Positions 43,135 to 52,744 of a stretch of 64,000 nt of DNA are shown piece by piece (position 1 is the stretch's first letter; every line of letters starts with the position of its first letter). The position numbers and the translations under genes are program-made. The notes beneath the pieces were generated by a model, which saw only the letters and a program-made list of their open reading frames with translations, did no database searches and was not told the origin of the DNA. The stretch is from NCBI GenBank assembly GCA_942636505.2, contig CALOGB020000174.1, positions 299,065-363,064 of the forward strand. Direction: 5' to 3'. This DNA comes from an uncultured bacterium. GTDB lineage: Bacteria > Pseudomonadota > Alphaproteobacteria > Sphingomonadales > Sphingomonadaceae.

Positions 43135-44195
43135 CCGGTATGAAGGGCCCCGGGATATTCCTCGCCCAGTTCCTTGGCGACGAAGCGCCGTTCGACACGC
43201 TCGACGGTCTGGCGGAATGGGCGGCAGGGCTCGGCTATGTCGGCGTCCAGATCCCCTGCAACGCGCAGTTGATCGACCTGAAGCTCGCCGCGGAGAGCAA
43301 GACCTATTGCGACGATCTTCGTGGAGGGCTCGTGAAGCACGGCATTGAAGTCACCGAATTGTCCACCCATCTGCAAGGCCAGCTCGTCGCGGTCCATCCG
43401 GCGTACGACACGCTGTTCGACGGCTTCGCGCCGCCCGAAGTTCACGGCAAGCCCGCCGAGCGCCAGCTCTGGGCAGTCGAACAGGTCAAGCTCGCCGCGC
43501 GCGCCAGCGCCAATCTGGGCCTGTCCGCGCACGCCACCTTCTCGGGTGCACTGGCTTGGCCGTACGTCTATCCTTGGCCGCAACGCCCCGCGGGGCTGAT
43601 CGAGGAGGCCTTCGCTGAACTCGCCCGCCGCTGGGTCCCAATCCTCGACGTGTTCGAGGACGCGGGCGTCGATTGCGCGTTCGAGGTCCATCCGGGCGAG
43701 GACGTCCATGACGGCGCGACCTGGGAGCGGTTCCTGGCCGCCGTCGACAACCATCCGCGCGCGCGCCTCCTGTTCGATCCGTCGCATTTCGTGTTGCAGC
43801 AGCTCGACTATCTCGACTTCATCGATCGGTATCATGACCGGATTTCGTGTTTCCACGTCAAGGATGCCGAGTTCAACCCGAACGGTCGCACCGGTGTCTA
43901 TGGCGGCTACGAGAACTGGGTCGACCGCGCCGGCCGGTTCCGCTCGCTCGGCGACGGGCAGGTCGATTTTTCGTCTATCTTCAGTAAGATGGTGCAGTAC
44001 GGCTATGACGGGTGGGCGGTGCTCGAATGGGAGTGCGCGCTCAAGCGATCCGACGACGGTGCCCGCGAAGGCGCGCCGTTCATCCGCGATCACATGATCC
44101 GGCTGACCGAGCGCCCGTTCGACGACTTCGCTGCCAGCGGGATCGATCGCTCTGCGATCCGCAAGCTGCTCGGGCTATCGGAGGAGCGGCCGTGA
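43131..44195 (+). CDS. Sugar phosphate isomerase/epimerase-family TIM-barrel protein
   Basis: 354 residues of the xylose-isomerase-like TIM barrel family. Metal-site segments are visible: [25 protein letters not shown] and [15 protein letters not shown], supplying Glu/Asp/His ligands, with [11 protein letters not shown] near the end. The long insert [20 protein letters not shown] is typical of the group found beside Gfo/Idh dehydrogenases. ATG overlaps the transporter stop and its own stop overlaps the next GTG. Likely epimerises or isomerises a (keto-)sugar in the cytosol. Confidence 0.88.
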   Translation: MTGMKGPGIFLAQFLGDEAPFDTLDGLAEWAAGLGYVGVQIPCNAQLIDLKLAAESKTYCDDLRGGLVKHGIEVTELSTHLQGQLVAVHPAYDTLFDGFAPPEVHGKPAERQLWAVEQVKLAARASANLGLSAHATFSGALAWPYVYPWPQRPAGLIEEAFAELARRWVPILDVFEDAGVDCAFEVHPGEDVHDGATWERFLAAVDNHPRARLLFDPSHFVLQQLDYLDFIDRYHDRISCFHVKDAEFNPNGRTGVYGGYENWVDRAGRFRSLGDGQVDFSSIFSKMVQYGYDGWAVLEWECALKRSDDGAREGAPFIRDHMIRLTERPFDDFAASGIDRSAIRKLLGLSEERP

Positions 44196-45337
44196 GCCGG
44201 CTTCGTCTCGGCATGGCCGGCGGCGGGGAGGGGGCCTTTATCGGCGCCGTCCACCGGATGGCGGCGGCGCTCGACGGCGATTGGGACCTGGTGGCGGGTG
44301 TGTTCAGTACCGATGGCGGGCGCAATACGCGCACCGGCGAGCTGCTCGGTCTCGATCAGCAGCGCGTCTACCCGTCGCTTGAAGCACTTGTCGCGCACGA
44401 ACGCACATTGCCCGCGGACCAGCGCATCGAAGCGCTAGCGATCGTTACGCCGAACCACCTCCACGCGCCGATGGCGATCGCCGCGCTGAACGCCGGCTTC
44501 CACGTTTTCTGTGAAAAGCCGATGGCGATCAGCGTCGTCGAAGCCGAGGCGATCGCTGCTGCCGCCAAGGTGAGCGGCCGCCAGTTCGCGCTGGCGTTCA
44601 CCTATAGCGGCTACCCGATGATTGAAGAGGCGCGCGCACGTGTCGAACGCGGCGATCTCGGCGCGATCCGGTTGGTGCAGGTGGAATATCTACAAGGCTG
44701 GCTCAGCCAACCAATCGACACCGACGGTAACAAGCAGGCCGAGTGGCGCACCGATCCCGCCCGCGCGGGGCTCGGCGGCTGCCTCGGCGACATCGGAACG
44801 CACGCGTTCCAGCTTGCCGAGCATGTCTCCGGCCTGTCCGTGCAATCGGTCTCGGCAGATCTCACAACGCATGTCGAGGGCCGTCGACTCGACGACGACG
44901 TCAACGCACTGCTCCGCTTCGAGGGCGGCGCGCGCGGCGTGCTCAAGGCGAGCCAGGTCGCGGCGGGAGAGGAGAACGGGCTGCGACTGCGCATCCACGG
45001 CGAACGCGGCGGTCTCGACTGGTCACAGATGGAGCCGAACACGCTGACGCTCCGCTGGCTCGATCGCCCGACCGAGATCGTGCGGACCGGCGGCCCCGGC
45101 TTGCTCGACGCGACCGCCACGCTGGTGCGAACTCCGGCGGGGCATCCCGAGGGCTATATCGAAGCCTTCGCCAACCTCTACCGCGCATTCGCCTCGGCGA
45201 TCCGCGGTGATGGCGACAAACGCTGGTTTCCGGGCGTGACCGATGGCCTGCGCACGATGCGCTTCATCGAAGCGGTGATCGCCAACGCCGCATCGGACCA
45301 GAAATGGACTTCAGTAAATCCGGGAGAGAATGAATGA
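44192..45337 (+). CDS. Gfo/Idh/MocA-family NAD(P)-dependent oxidoreductase
   Basis: 381 residues. N-terminal Rossmann fold ([20 protein letters not shown]), the family EKPM motif ([20 protein letters not shown]), and the C-terminal alpha/beta domain with [20 protein letters not shown], whose Asp/His form the catalytic site. GTG start inside the previous stop codon (GTGA). In 3-keto-glycoside pathways such enzymes interconvert hydroxy and keto sugars; this fits the other genes of the operon. Confidence 0.92.
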   Translation: MSRLRLGMAGGGEGAFIGAVHRMAAALDGDWDLVAGVFSTDGGRNTRTGELLGLDQQRVYPSLEALVAHERTLPADQRIEALAIVTPNHLHAPMAIAALNAGFHVFCEKPMAISVVEAEAIAAAAKVSGRQFALAFTYSGYPMIEEARARVERGDLGAIRLVQVEYLQGWLSQPIDTDGNKQAEWRTDPARAGLGGCLGDIGTHAFQLAEHVSGLSVQSVSADLTTHVEGRRLDDDVNALLRFEGGARGVLKASQVAAGEENGLRLRIHGERGGLDWSQMEPNTLTLRWLDRPTEIVRTGGPGLLDATATLVRTPAGHPEGYIEAFANLYRAFASAIRGDGDKRWFPGVTDGLRTMRFIEAVIANAASDQKWTSVNPGENE

Positions 45338-45720
45338 AGTTGCTCATGGCCTTCGTCGCGGGAAGCATCGCGGCGGTTGCGGCGGTCACGATATCCGTGC
45401 CGACCACCGCGCAATCCACCGCAACCTCACCCCCGGCGTTCGCCGCCTGCCGCGCGTGTCACACCGTCGTGAAGGGTGGCCGCAACGGCATCGGCCCGAA
45501 CCTGTACGGCGTGGTCGGCCGTGCCGCCGCCGCGACGCCCGGCTTCAATTATTCCGCCGCGATGAAGGCGTCGAAGCTGCGCTGGGACGAGCAGACGCTC
45601 AACGAATATCTCGCGGCCCCCCAGAAGAAGGTGCCGGGCACGCGGATGCCGATCGCGACGCCCGATGCCGCCAAGCGCGCGGCGATCATCGCCTATCTCA
45701 AGGCCGAGGGCTCGAAATGA
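45334..45720 (+). CDS. Periplasmic class I c-type cytochrome (dehydrogenase electron acceptor)
   Basis: 128 residues with a signal peptide, haem-binding C39-R-A-C42-H43, and distal Met in [10 protein letters not shown]. The [17 protein letters not shown] segment is standard for small cytochromes c550/c552. It overlaps the preceding stop (ATGA). Together with the small subunit at 47484 and the GMC enzyme at 48949, it resembles the third (LacC-like) component of the Caulobacter LacABC dehydrogenase, accepting electrons from FAD. Confidence 0.9.
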   Translation: MKLLMAFVAGSIAAVAAVTISVPTTAQSTATSPPAFAACRACHTVVKGGRNGIGPNLYGVVGRAAAATPGFNYSAAMKASKLRWDEQTLNEYLAAPQKKVPGTRMPIATPDAAKRAAIIAYLKAEGSK

Positions 45721-45733
45721 TGGTACTGCTCGC

Positions 45734-46657
45734 ATGACGCTCTCCCGCCGAAATCTGCTCGGGGCTGGGCTCGCGGCAGGTGCCGCCGCCTCGCTGGTAC
45801 CCGGCATGGCCGCGGGGCAACGCCGCAACTCGAACGCCGCACGCTTCTCGCTCGGCTACGCCCCGCACGAGGGCAGCTTCGCCAGCCGCGGCGGACGGAT
45901 CGAGCAGATCGCCTACGCCGCCGACCAGGGCTTCACCGCCTGGGAGGACAATGAGGCCGCAACGCGGTCCGTGGCCGAGCAGGAGCAGATGGCCAAGGCG
46001 CTCGCGCAACGCGGCATGACGATGGGCGTGTTCGTCGCCAGCATGCCCAAATGGTCGAAGTCGCGGCCGCTGCTCGGTGCCAATGACGGCGCCGAGCGCG
46101 AGGCGTTCCTCGCCGACATCCGCGCCTCGCTCGACGTCGCCAAGCGACTGAACGCGAAACGGATGACCGTCGTCACCGGGTTCATGGACCCGAAGGTGCC
46201 CGTGGATATCCAGACGGCGCGCGTGATCGACATCATGCGCCGCGCGGGCGACATCGTCGCGTCATCGGGCACGGCGATGGTGATGGAGCCGCTCAACACG
46301 CGGACCAACCATCCGGGCGTCTATATGCAGACGATCGCGCAGGGCTATGCGGTCGCGCGCGGCGCCAGCAGCCCGGCAGTGAAGATCCTTGCCGACCTGT
46401 ATCACGAGCAGATCCAGTCGGGGAATCTGATCCCCACGCTGGCAACCTGCTGGAGCGAGATCGGCTATATCCAGTTCGGCGATAATCCAGGTCGCAACGA
46501 GCCGTCGACCGGCGAGATCAACTTCAAGTCGATCGTGAAGTGGCTGAAGGCGAAACGCTACACCGGCGTGATCGGCATGGAACACGGCAATTCGATCGCC
46601 GGCCGCGCAGGCGAGGATCGCCTGATCGCCGCCTATCGCGAGATCGACGCAGCATGA
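45734..46657 (+). CDS. Exported TIM-barrel isomerase (hydroxypyruvate isomerase-like)
   Basis: 307 residues with a twin-arginine signal (LSRRNLLGAGLAAGAAASLV). Barrel signatures: GFTAWEDNEAATRS, MTVVTGFMDPKVP, VMEPLNTRTNHPG, LADLYHEQIQSGN and IGYIQFGDNPGRNEP, giving the Glu/Asp/His/Glu metal set. Close in pattern to Hyi-type and 3-keto-sugar-acting enzymes. The Tat signal indicates a folded periplasmic enzyme, in line with the periplasmic oxidation step nearby. Stop overlaps the next start. Confidence 0.88.
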   Translation: MTLSRRNLLGAGLAAGAAASLVPGMAAGQRRNSNAARFSLGYAPHEGSFASRGGRIEQIAYAADQGFTAWEDNEAATRSVAEQEQMAKALAQRGMTMGVFVASMPKWSKSRPLLGANDGAEREAFLADIRASLDVAKRLNAKRMTVVTGFMDPKVPVDIQTARVIDIMRRAGDIVASSGTAMVMEPLNTRTNHPGVYMQTIAQGYAVARGASSPAVKILADLYHEQIQSGNLIPTLATCWSEIGYIQFGDNPGRNEPSTGEINFKSIVKWLKAKRYTGVIGMEHGNSIAGRAGEDRLIAAYREIDAA

Positions 46658-47487
46658 AGGGGATGGGAATGAAGACGGTGTTGATGGCGAGCGTCGTCGT
46701 GGCGCTGGCGGGGCCGGTTGCGGCGCAGGAGAAGCCCGGCTTCAAGGACACGCCGATGCTGCCCGGCGGCGAGTGGCGCGTCCATGATGCCGACCGCCCC
46801 GCACCGATCGTGGTCGCGCCGGCCGCCACCCCCGGCGGTGCGCCCGCCGACGCGGTCATGCTGTTCGACGGGCATTCGCTCGATGCCTGGAAGCCCGATC
46901 GCATCGCTTGGCCGATCGCCAACGGTGCGCTGACGATCCCTTCGCGCGCAAAGAGCGGCGGCGAGAACAACCTCGTCTCGAAACAGAGCTTCGGCGACGT
47001 GCAGATGCACCTCGAATTTCGCTCGCCCAACCCGCCGACGAAAAGCTCGCAGGATCGCGGCAACAGCGGCATCTGGTTCATGCAGCGATACGAACTGCAG
47101 ATCCTCGATGGCTCGCAGAACCCGACCTATGCCGATGGCACGGTCGGCGCGGTCTATGGCTGGAAGCCACCGCTGGTGAACGCGGCGCGGCGTCCCGGCG
47201 AGTGGCAGACCTACGACATCGTGTTCGAGCGCCCGCGCTTTGCCGCCGACGGCAGCCTGCTCCGCCCGGCCTATGTCACCGCACTGCTCAATGGCGTGCT
47301 GGTCCAGAACCATCAGGCGATGCTCGGCACCACGATCTGGCGCAAGGTGGCAAGCTACACCGCGCACGCCGATGCCGCGCCGATCCAGTTGCAGGATCAC
47401 GACTCGCCGGTGTCGTTCCGCAACATCTGGGTCCGTCCGCTGACCAAGGCGGCGATCGCGCAGGACCTGAAGAAGGACGGTAAATGA
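46654..47487 (+). CDS. DUF1080 protein, predicted 3-keto-disaccharide hydrolase
   Basis: 277 residues. Signal peptide then the DUF1080 lectin/glucanase-like jelly roll: VMLFDGHSLDAWK, NNLVSKQSFGDVQMHLEFRS, GNSGIWFMQRYELQILDG, and terminal FRNIWVRPL. The family hydrolyses 3-keto-glucosides/disaccharides made by FAD-dependent glucoside 3-dehydrogenases. ATG 46654 lies in the previous stop; the ATG at 46669 is an alternative. Periplasmic location matches the Tat-exported partners. Confidence 0.92.
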   Translation: MKGMGMKTVLMASVVVALAGPVAAQEKPGFKDTPMLPGGEWRVHDADRPAPIVVAPAATPGGAPADAVMLFDGHSLDAWKPDRIAWPIANGALTIPSRAKSGGENNLVSKQSFGDVQMHLEFRSPNPPTKSSQDRGNSGIWFMQRYELQILDGSQNPTYADGTVGAVYGWKPPLVNAARRPGEWQTYDIVFERPRFAADGSLLRPAYVTALLNGVLVQNHQAMLGTTIWRKVASYTAHADAAPIQLQDHDSPVSFRNIWVRPLTKAAIAQDLKKDGK

Positions 47488-48065
47488 TCGACCGCAGAAC
47501 AGCACTCGCCGGTGTCGTCGCCATGTTCGGCACCGCCTTGTATGCGCCGATCGCACGCGCCGCCGGGGTCGCGGCAACACCGGGCGCGGCGGCGGGGATC
47601 CCCGTCATCATCGAAGGCCCGCCCAGCGTCGCGGTCTTCACGGCCCCCCAGCGCGCGCTGATGACCGCGCTGAGCGAACGCGTGCTGCCGACCACCGACA
47701 CGCCGGGCGCGATCGCTGCGGGCGTCCCGGCCTATATCGAAAAGCTGCTCGCCGACTGGGCGGCGCCGGCCGACCGCGTCCCGATCCTAGCTGGGCTCGA
47801 CGCGATCGAAGCGCGCAGCCTCAAAGACTATAAAGTCACAGGCGCAAAGGCGACCGCGGCACAGCACGACGCGCTGCTGACGCTCGCGATGAACGACCAG
47901 ATCCCGTCCGGCGGCGTCTTCTTCGAGGCGTTCCGCCAGCTCGTCATCACCGGTTATTTTACGTCGGAGATCGGCATGACGCAGGAGCGCGAATATCTGC
48001 CCGTGCCGGGCGAGTATAACGGCGCATTTCCCTATTCTCAGGTCAACAAGGTGTATTCCGCATGA
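47484..48065 (+). CDS. Gluconate 2-dehydrogenase subunit 3-family protein (GMC small subunit)
   Basis: 193 residues with a Tat signal (MIDRRTALAGVVAMFGTALY). The mature helical domain (LMTALSERVLPTTDTPGAIA and GGVFFEAFRQLVITGYFTSE) is the subunit-3 family, which binds the GMC flavoprotein and carries it through the Tat pathway as a hitchhiker. This explains why the GMC enzyme itself has no signal peptide. It corresponds to LacB of Caulobacter. Overlaps both neighbours by ATGA. Confidence 0.9.
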   Translation: MIDRRTALAGVVAMFGTALYAPIARAAGVAATPGAAAGIPVIIEGPPSVAVFTAPQRALMTALSERVLPTTDTPGAIAAGVPAYIEKLLADWAAPADRVPILAGLDAIEARSLKDYKVTGAKATAAQHDALLTLAMNDQIPSGGVFFEAFRQLVITGYFTSEIGMTQEREYLPVPGEYNGAFPYSQVNKVYSA

Positions 48066-48895
48066 TCCTCAGCCGTAGAAACCTGCTCGCCGGCTCCGGC
48101 GCGGTCGCAGCGCTCGCCTTCGTCCCGACTGCCTCCGCGGCGCAGTTGAAGGCGATCGGCCTGCAACTCTACACGATCCGCGACATCTTCTCGAAGGACC
48201 CGTTCGGCACGCTCGGGCAGGTCGCGAAGATCGGCTACCGCGAGGTCGAATTTGGCGGTGGCGGCTACGAGGGCATGGACCACGCGATGCTGCGCCGGAC
48301 GATGGACAAGCTCGGCCTGACCGCGCCGTCGGTGCATATCGGCTACGACGCGCTGCTCCAGCGGTTCGACCAGTCGGTAACGATGGCCAAGACGCTCGGC
48401 GCGACCACCGTCGTGCTGCCGTACATGACCGACGAGCATCGCAACGAAGCGGGCTGGACCGCGGCACTGCCGAACTTCAACCGGTTCGCCACCGACCTGA
48501 AAAAGGCCGGGCTGGGCTTCGCGTATCACAACCACGATTTCGAATTCACCACGAAGCCAGGGGGCGTCAGCCTGTACGAGCGGCTGCTGAAGGAGACCGA
48601 CCCCGCGCTCGTGAAGCTCGAACTCGATCTCTATTGGGCGCTGCATGCCGGCGAAAACCTGACGACGCTGATCGAGCGCCTGTCGCAGCGGATATACGCC
48701 TATCACGTCAAGGACATGCGCCCCGATCGCAGCATGGCGGCGGTCGGTGCGGGCACGGTGGATTTCGCCGCGCTGTTCAAGTTGAAGGGCAGCGCCGGCG
48801 TCCGGCATTTCTACGTCGAGAACGACCAGGCCCCCGCGCCGTACCTGCCCGACATCACCACGAGCTTCCGGACGTTGCGCGCGCTTCGTTTCTGA
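48062..48895 (+). CDS. Exported sugar isomerase/epimerase-like TIM-barrel protein
   Basis: 277 residues, Tat signal (ILSRRNLLAGSGAVAALAFV). The mature part KAIGLQLYTIRDIFSKDPFG and GYREVEFGGGGYEG, with FAYHNHDFEFTT, VKLELDLYWALHAG and YAYHVKDMRPD, shows the barrel and metal ligands. Second exported barrel of the operon and third overall. Ends 53 bp before the GMC gene. Likely acts on the keto-sugar produced in the periplasm. Confidence 0.9.
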   Translation: MILSRRNLLAGSGAVAALAFVPTASAAQLKAIGLQLYTIRDIFSKDPFGTLGQVAKIGYREVEFGGGGYEGMDHAMLRRTMDKLGLTAPSVHIGYDALLQRFDQSVTMAKTLGATTVVLPYMTDEHRNEAGWTAALPNFNRFATDLKKAGLGFAYHNHDFEFTTKPGGVSLYERLLKETDPALVKLELDLYWALHAGENLTTLIERLSQRIYAYHVKDMRPDRSMAAVGAGTVDFAALFKLKGSAGVRHFYVENDQAPAPYLPDITTSFRTLRALRF

Positions 48896-48948
48896 GCGGC
48901 TGCTGCTGAACGGGCGCGTTTCTTACAGGATATTAGGAGAGGAAGATC

Positions 48949-50625
48949 ATGGCCGAGACCAACAGGTTCGACGCGATCGTAATCGGTTCGGGCGTCAGCG
49001 GCGGTTTCGCTGCGAAGGAATTGACCGAGAAGGGCCTCCGCGTCCTGATGCTCGATCGCGGCAAGATGGTCGAGCATGGCGAAGGCTACACCTATGACGG
49101 CAAGCCCGCATACGAGGTGCCCGCGCGCAACATCATGCCCAAGCCATTGGTGGACAGCGACTATTTCATCGCCAAGCACGGCTATGTCCAGCCCAGCAAC
49201 CGCGAGTTCCACAACGACGACCGGCTGAACCCGTACGCGTATGACGAGGGCAGCAAGTTCTACTGGATCCGGCCGGGCGCGGTTGGCGGCAAATCGCTGA
49301 TCTGGGGCCGTTGGTGCTTCCGCTGGAGCCCGGAGGATTTCGAGGCGAACAAGCGCGACGGCATCGATGGCGACTGGCCGATCCGCTATGACGACGTCGC
49401 GCCGTGGTACAGCTATGTCGAGAAATACATCGGCGTCTCGGGCTCGCGCGAGAACCTCGCCTATTTGCCTGACAGCGAATTCCAGCCGCCGATGCCGATG
49501 AACGTCGCCGAGAAATGGCTGAAGCAAGGTCTCGAATCCAAGTTCCCCGGCCGCAAACTGATCAACACGCGGCTGTCGAACATGACCGAGGACAAGCCCG
49601 ACCAGAACCGCACGAAATGCCAGTTCCGCAACCAGTGCGGCAATGGCTGCTCGTTCGGTGCCTATTTCTCGACCCAGGCCGTCACCTTGCCGGCCGCGCG
49701 CGCGACCGGCCGGCTGACGCTCAAGTCGGACTCGGTCGTCACGAACCTGGTGTACGATGCGGCGCGTAAAAAGGTCACCGGCGTCCGCTATATCGATGCG
49801 AAGACCGGCCAGGCGGAAACGGTCAACGCCGATCTCGTCTTCCTCTGCGCCTCGGCGATCGCCTCGACGCAAATTCTCCTGAACTCGCGCGCACCGGGCA
49901 GCGACCGCAGCTATTTCGACGAGAGCGGCACGCTGGGCCGTTATGTCATGGACCACATCTTCCGCGTCGGCATCGAAGGCGACATCCCCGGCATGGAAGA
50001 GTTCATCGAATTCGGTCGCCGCCCAGGTGGCGTCTACGTCCCGCGCTTCCGCAACATCGGTGGCGACGAGGGCGTCGGCTTCAAGCGCGGCTATGGCTAT
50101 CAGGGCAGCGCGTACCGCAACCCCGCCGCTCCGGTTGGGTTCGGCGCATCGATGAAGCAGGGCATGCGCAAATATGCGCCGTGGCGGTTCAGCATGGGCG
50201 CGTTCGGCGAATGCCTTCCCTATGCCGACAACAAGGTTTCGCTGCACGCCAGCAAGGTCGACCGGTTCGGTGTGCCACTCGTCCGCTTCGACGTCCGCTT
50301 CCGCGACAACGAACTGAAGATGATGACCGACGCACGGGCGCAGGGCGAGGCGATGCTGAAAGGTGCAGGGCTCACCAACGTCAAGAGTTCGGAGAGCGAG
50401 CACGTCCCCGGCGACGCGATCCACGAAATGGGCGGCGCGCGCATGGGCCGCGACCCACGCACCTCGGTGCTGAACGAATGGAGCCAGGCACATGCGGCGT
50501 CGAACCTCTACGTCACCGACGGCGCGCAGATGGCGTCGATCTCGTGCGTGAACCCGTCGCTGACCTTCATGGCCCTGACCGCGCGTGCCGCCGATCATGC
50601 AGTGAAGTCGCTGAGGAAGGCCTAG
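48949..50625 (+). CDS. GMC-family FAD oxidoreductase, predicted periplasmic glycoside 3-dehydrogenase
   Basis: 558 residues. FAD-binding Rossmann motif IGSGVSGGFAAKELTEKG at about 12-29, WGRWCFRWSPEDFE, a Cys cluster CQFRNQCGNGCSFGAYF that may hold an iron-sulphur or structural site, and the C-terminal catalytic region EHVPGDAIHEMGGARMG followed by ASNLYVTDGAQMASISC. No signal peptide, as expected for export with subunit 3. ATG with AGGAGAGGAAG. It resembles LacA and glucoside 3-dehydrogenases; the donor sugar is not known. Confidence 0.92.
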   Translation: MAETNRFDAIVIGSGVSGGFAAKELTEKGLRVLMLDRGKMVEHGEGYTYDGKPAYEVPARNIMPKPLVDSDYFIAKHGYVQPSNREFHNDDRLNPYAYDEGSKFYWIRPGAVGGKSLIWGRWCFRWSPEDFEANKRDGIDGDWPIRYDDVAPWYSYVEKYIGVSGSRENLAYLPDSEFQPPMPMNVAEKWLKQGLESKFPGRKLINTRLSNMTEDKPDQNRTKCQFRNQCGNGCSFGAYFSTQAVTLPAARATGRLTLKSDSVVTNLVYDAARKKVTGVRYIDAKTGQAETVNADLVFLCASAIASTQILLNSRAPGSDRSYFDESGTLGRYVMDHIFRVGIEGDIPGMEEFIEFGRRPGGVYVPRFRNIGGDEGVGFKRGYGYQGSAYRNPAAPVGFGASMKQGMRKYAPWRFSMGAFGECLPYADNKVSLHASKVDRFGVPLVRFDVRFRDNELKMMTDARAQGEAMLKGAGLTNVKSSESEHVPGDAIHEMGGARMGRDPRTSVLNEWSQAHAASNLYVTDGAQMASISCVNPSLTFMALTARAADHAVKSLRKA

Positions 50626-50676
50626 GCGCGAGGCGGCCAAGCTGCTCACGCGTCGTCCCCGCCGCGGTTCATGACC

Positions 50677-50717
50677 GGCGCTTGGTGAGGCAGGGTAAAC
50701 CCCGTCCACCAAGCGCC
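50677..50717. terminator. Inverted repeat between convergent GMC and DUF885 genes
   Basis: GGCGCTTGGTG (50677-50687) and CACCAAGCGCC (50707-50717) form a perfect 11-bp stem. It lies 52 bp after the GMC stop and 36 bp after the convergent DUF885 stop. No T-run follows, so the terminator role is inferred from position. Confidence 0.55.
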
Positions 50718-50752
50718 AGCCGAACCATTCTAACGGCGAGGCGCCCGCACGA

Positions 50753-52579
50753 TTATTTCGCTGCCCCGCCGCCGGCAGCGATCCAGGCGTCGATCTTGCG
50801 TTCGAGCACCGGCATCGGCAGCGATCCGGTATCGAGCACCTGCGCATGGAAATCACGCGGATCGAACTTCGCGCCGAGCGCCGCCTGCGCCTTCGCCTTG
50901 GTCCGCGAGATCGTCAGCTGGCCGATCTTGTAGGCCAGCGCCTGCCCCGGAATAGCGATGTAACGCTCGACCTCCGCAGTCGCGTCGGTCCGCGCCATCG
51001 GCGAATTGGCGAGCATGTAGGTGATCGCCTGATCGCGCGTCCAACCCTTGGCATGGATGCCGCTGTCGACCACCAGCCGCATCGCGCGCAGCATCTCGTC
51101 GTTCAGCCCGCCCATCCGCTGATAGGGATCGGTCTCCATGTCGAGTTCCTTCCACAGGCTCTCGGCATACAGCGCCCAGCCCTCGACATAGGCGGTATTG
51201 CCGCCGAACCGCATGAAGGCCGGCAGCGCGGTGTTTTCCTGCGCGAGACTGATCTGGAAATGATGCCCCGGCACGCCCTCGTGCAGGAACAGCGTCTCCA
51301 TCTCCCACATGTAGCGCGAGGGCAGGTCGTAGGTATTGTAATAGAATACCCCGGGCCGCAGGCCGTCAGGCGTTCCGCCCTGATACGAGCCACCCGCCTC
51401 GGTCTTTTCCTTGAAGGCCGGGACCGGGCGGATCTCGAGCGCGGTCTTCGGCGTCAGCGAGAATTGCTCGGGAATGCGCTGGTAAATGCGCTTTTCGATC
51501 GCACGATAGCCGTCGCGCAACTGATCGACCGAACTCGGCTGGAACTGCTTGTCGGTGCGCAGGAAGGTGAAGAACACGGGCAGGTCGCCCTTGAACCCGA
51601 CCGCCTGCTTCTGCGTCTCCATCCCCTTCAGGATCCGCGCGACCTCGGACAGGCCGAGCTGGTGGACCTGCTCGGCGGTCATCGGCAGCGTGGTGTTCTT
51701 GCGGATCAGATACGCATAATAGGCATCGCCCCCGGGCAGCGCGGACAAGCCCACCGTGTCGCGCGCAACCGGCAGGTACGTCTTGGCGAGAAAGTCCCGC
51801 ATCCGCTGGTGCGCAGGCGTGATGACATCGCGGATCTGCGCCGCATAGGCCGCTTTCAGCCGCGTCTGGTCGGCCGCCGGGATCGACGCGGGGAAGGTCT
51901 TCACCGGGCCGTAGAAGGTCGATTCTTCGACGCCCTCCGCGATGAGGTTGTCGAACTCCTGGATCATGTTGGTCACGACCAGCTTCGGCTGGACGATCCT
52001 GTCCTTCATGCCCTGGCGGAACAGCCCGATCGCGCGGTCCAGCACCGCGGCATATTGCGCGTTGCGCTTCAGGTTGTTCTCATAGTCGACGAGCGTCTTG
52101 AACGGCGCTGCGCCCTTGCCGGATGCGAGGTCGGGATAGAAGGTCTGGAACCCGTTGAAATGGTCGATCGGCAAGTCGCGCTCGACCCTGACGATTGCGG
52201 GGGCATAGCCGGCAAGGTCGGTCTCGTTGCGCGTCTTGAACACGTCGTACGCGATCTGGTCGGTCGCGGTCAGCTTCGTCCGGTCGATCGTCTTGAGCGC
52301 GGCCAGATCATGCTCGATCGCCGCGCGTTCGGCCGCGAGATACGCATCGGTCAGATAATCGCCGAGCCGGTCCGCATAGCGCAAATCGCCGCGGAAGATC
52401 CCCTCGATCGGATTGCGTTTCAGGCTCGCCTCGTCGCTGTCATAAAACACCCGCTTGAGCCGCGCATCGTCCGCACTCTCGCCCGGCTGCGCGACGGGAG
52501 GCGGCAGCGCCTGCGCACTCGCCGCAGCGCTGCAGACGGTCGTGGACAGGAAAGCGGCAAGCAGCAATTTGACGGACAA
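50753..52579 (-). CDS. DUF885 family exported protein, peptidase-like
   Basis: 608 residues. Start TTG 52579 follows AAAGGAAC and gives a clean signal peptide SVKLLLAAFLSTTVCSAAAS; the open frame runs on to 52744 but is not protein-like. The DUF885 domain contains METLFLHEGVPGHHFQISLA, an HExxxH-type zinc site, and YVEGWALYAESLWKE with a possible third ligand. Members are annotated as dipeptidyl or carboxypeptidases in some genomes, unproven. Periplasmic or outer-membrane associated. Monocistronic. Confidence 0.9.
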   Translation of the reverse strand: MSVKLLLAAFLSTTVCSAAASAQALPPPVAQPGESADDARLKRVFYDSDEASLKRNPIEGIFRGDLRYADRLGDYLTDAYLAAERAAIEHDLAALKTIDRTKLTATDQIAYDVFKTRNETDLAGYAPAIVRVERDLPIDHFNGFQTFYPDLASGKGAAPFKTLVDYENNLKRNAQYAAVLDRAIGLFRQGMKDRIVQPKLVVTNMIQEFDNLIAEGVEESTFYGPVKTFPASIPAADQTRLKAAYAAQIRDVITPAHQRMRDFLAKTYLPVARDTVGLSALPGGDAYYAYLIRKNTTLPMTAEQVHQLGLSEVARILKGMETQKQAVGFKGDLPVFFTFLRTDKQFQPSSVDQLRDGYRAIEKRIYQRIPEQFSLTPKTALEIRPVPAFKEKTEAGGSYQGGTPDGLRPGVFYYNTYDLPSRYMWEMETLFLHEGVPGHHFQISLAQENTALPAFMRFGGNTAYVEGWALYAESLWKELDMETDPYQRMGGLNDEMLRAMRLVVDSGIHAKGWTRDQAITYMLANSPMARTDATAEVERYIAIPGQALAYKIGQLTISRTKAKAQAALGAKFDPRDFHAQVLDTGSLPMPVLERKIDAWIAAGGGAAK

Positions 52580-52744
52580 CGCGTGTTCCTTTGAATGCGA
52601 TGACACGGGGGTAGGATGCGGCAGGATTTCCCGCAAGCGCCGCTCCTGTCCGCTCGAACTGCAACAAGCGATCGTGCTCGACCCGTTCGAAGCTCCGTCG
52701 AAACTGGGCGAGGCTGCACCGCTAGCGGCACAACCTCGCGCCAT

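Noticed and set aside
48811..50856. 681-codon open frame on the minus strand
   Set aside because: Shadow of the GMC oxidoreductase; no motif, no ribosome-binding site, and the plus-strand gene is unmistakable.
50846..52594. 582-codon open frame on the plus strand
   Set aside because: Shadow of the DUF885 gene, with repetitive basic/acidic composition and no domain.
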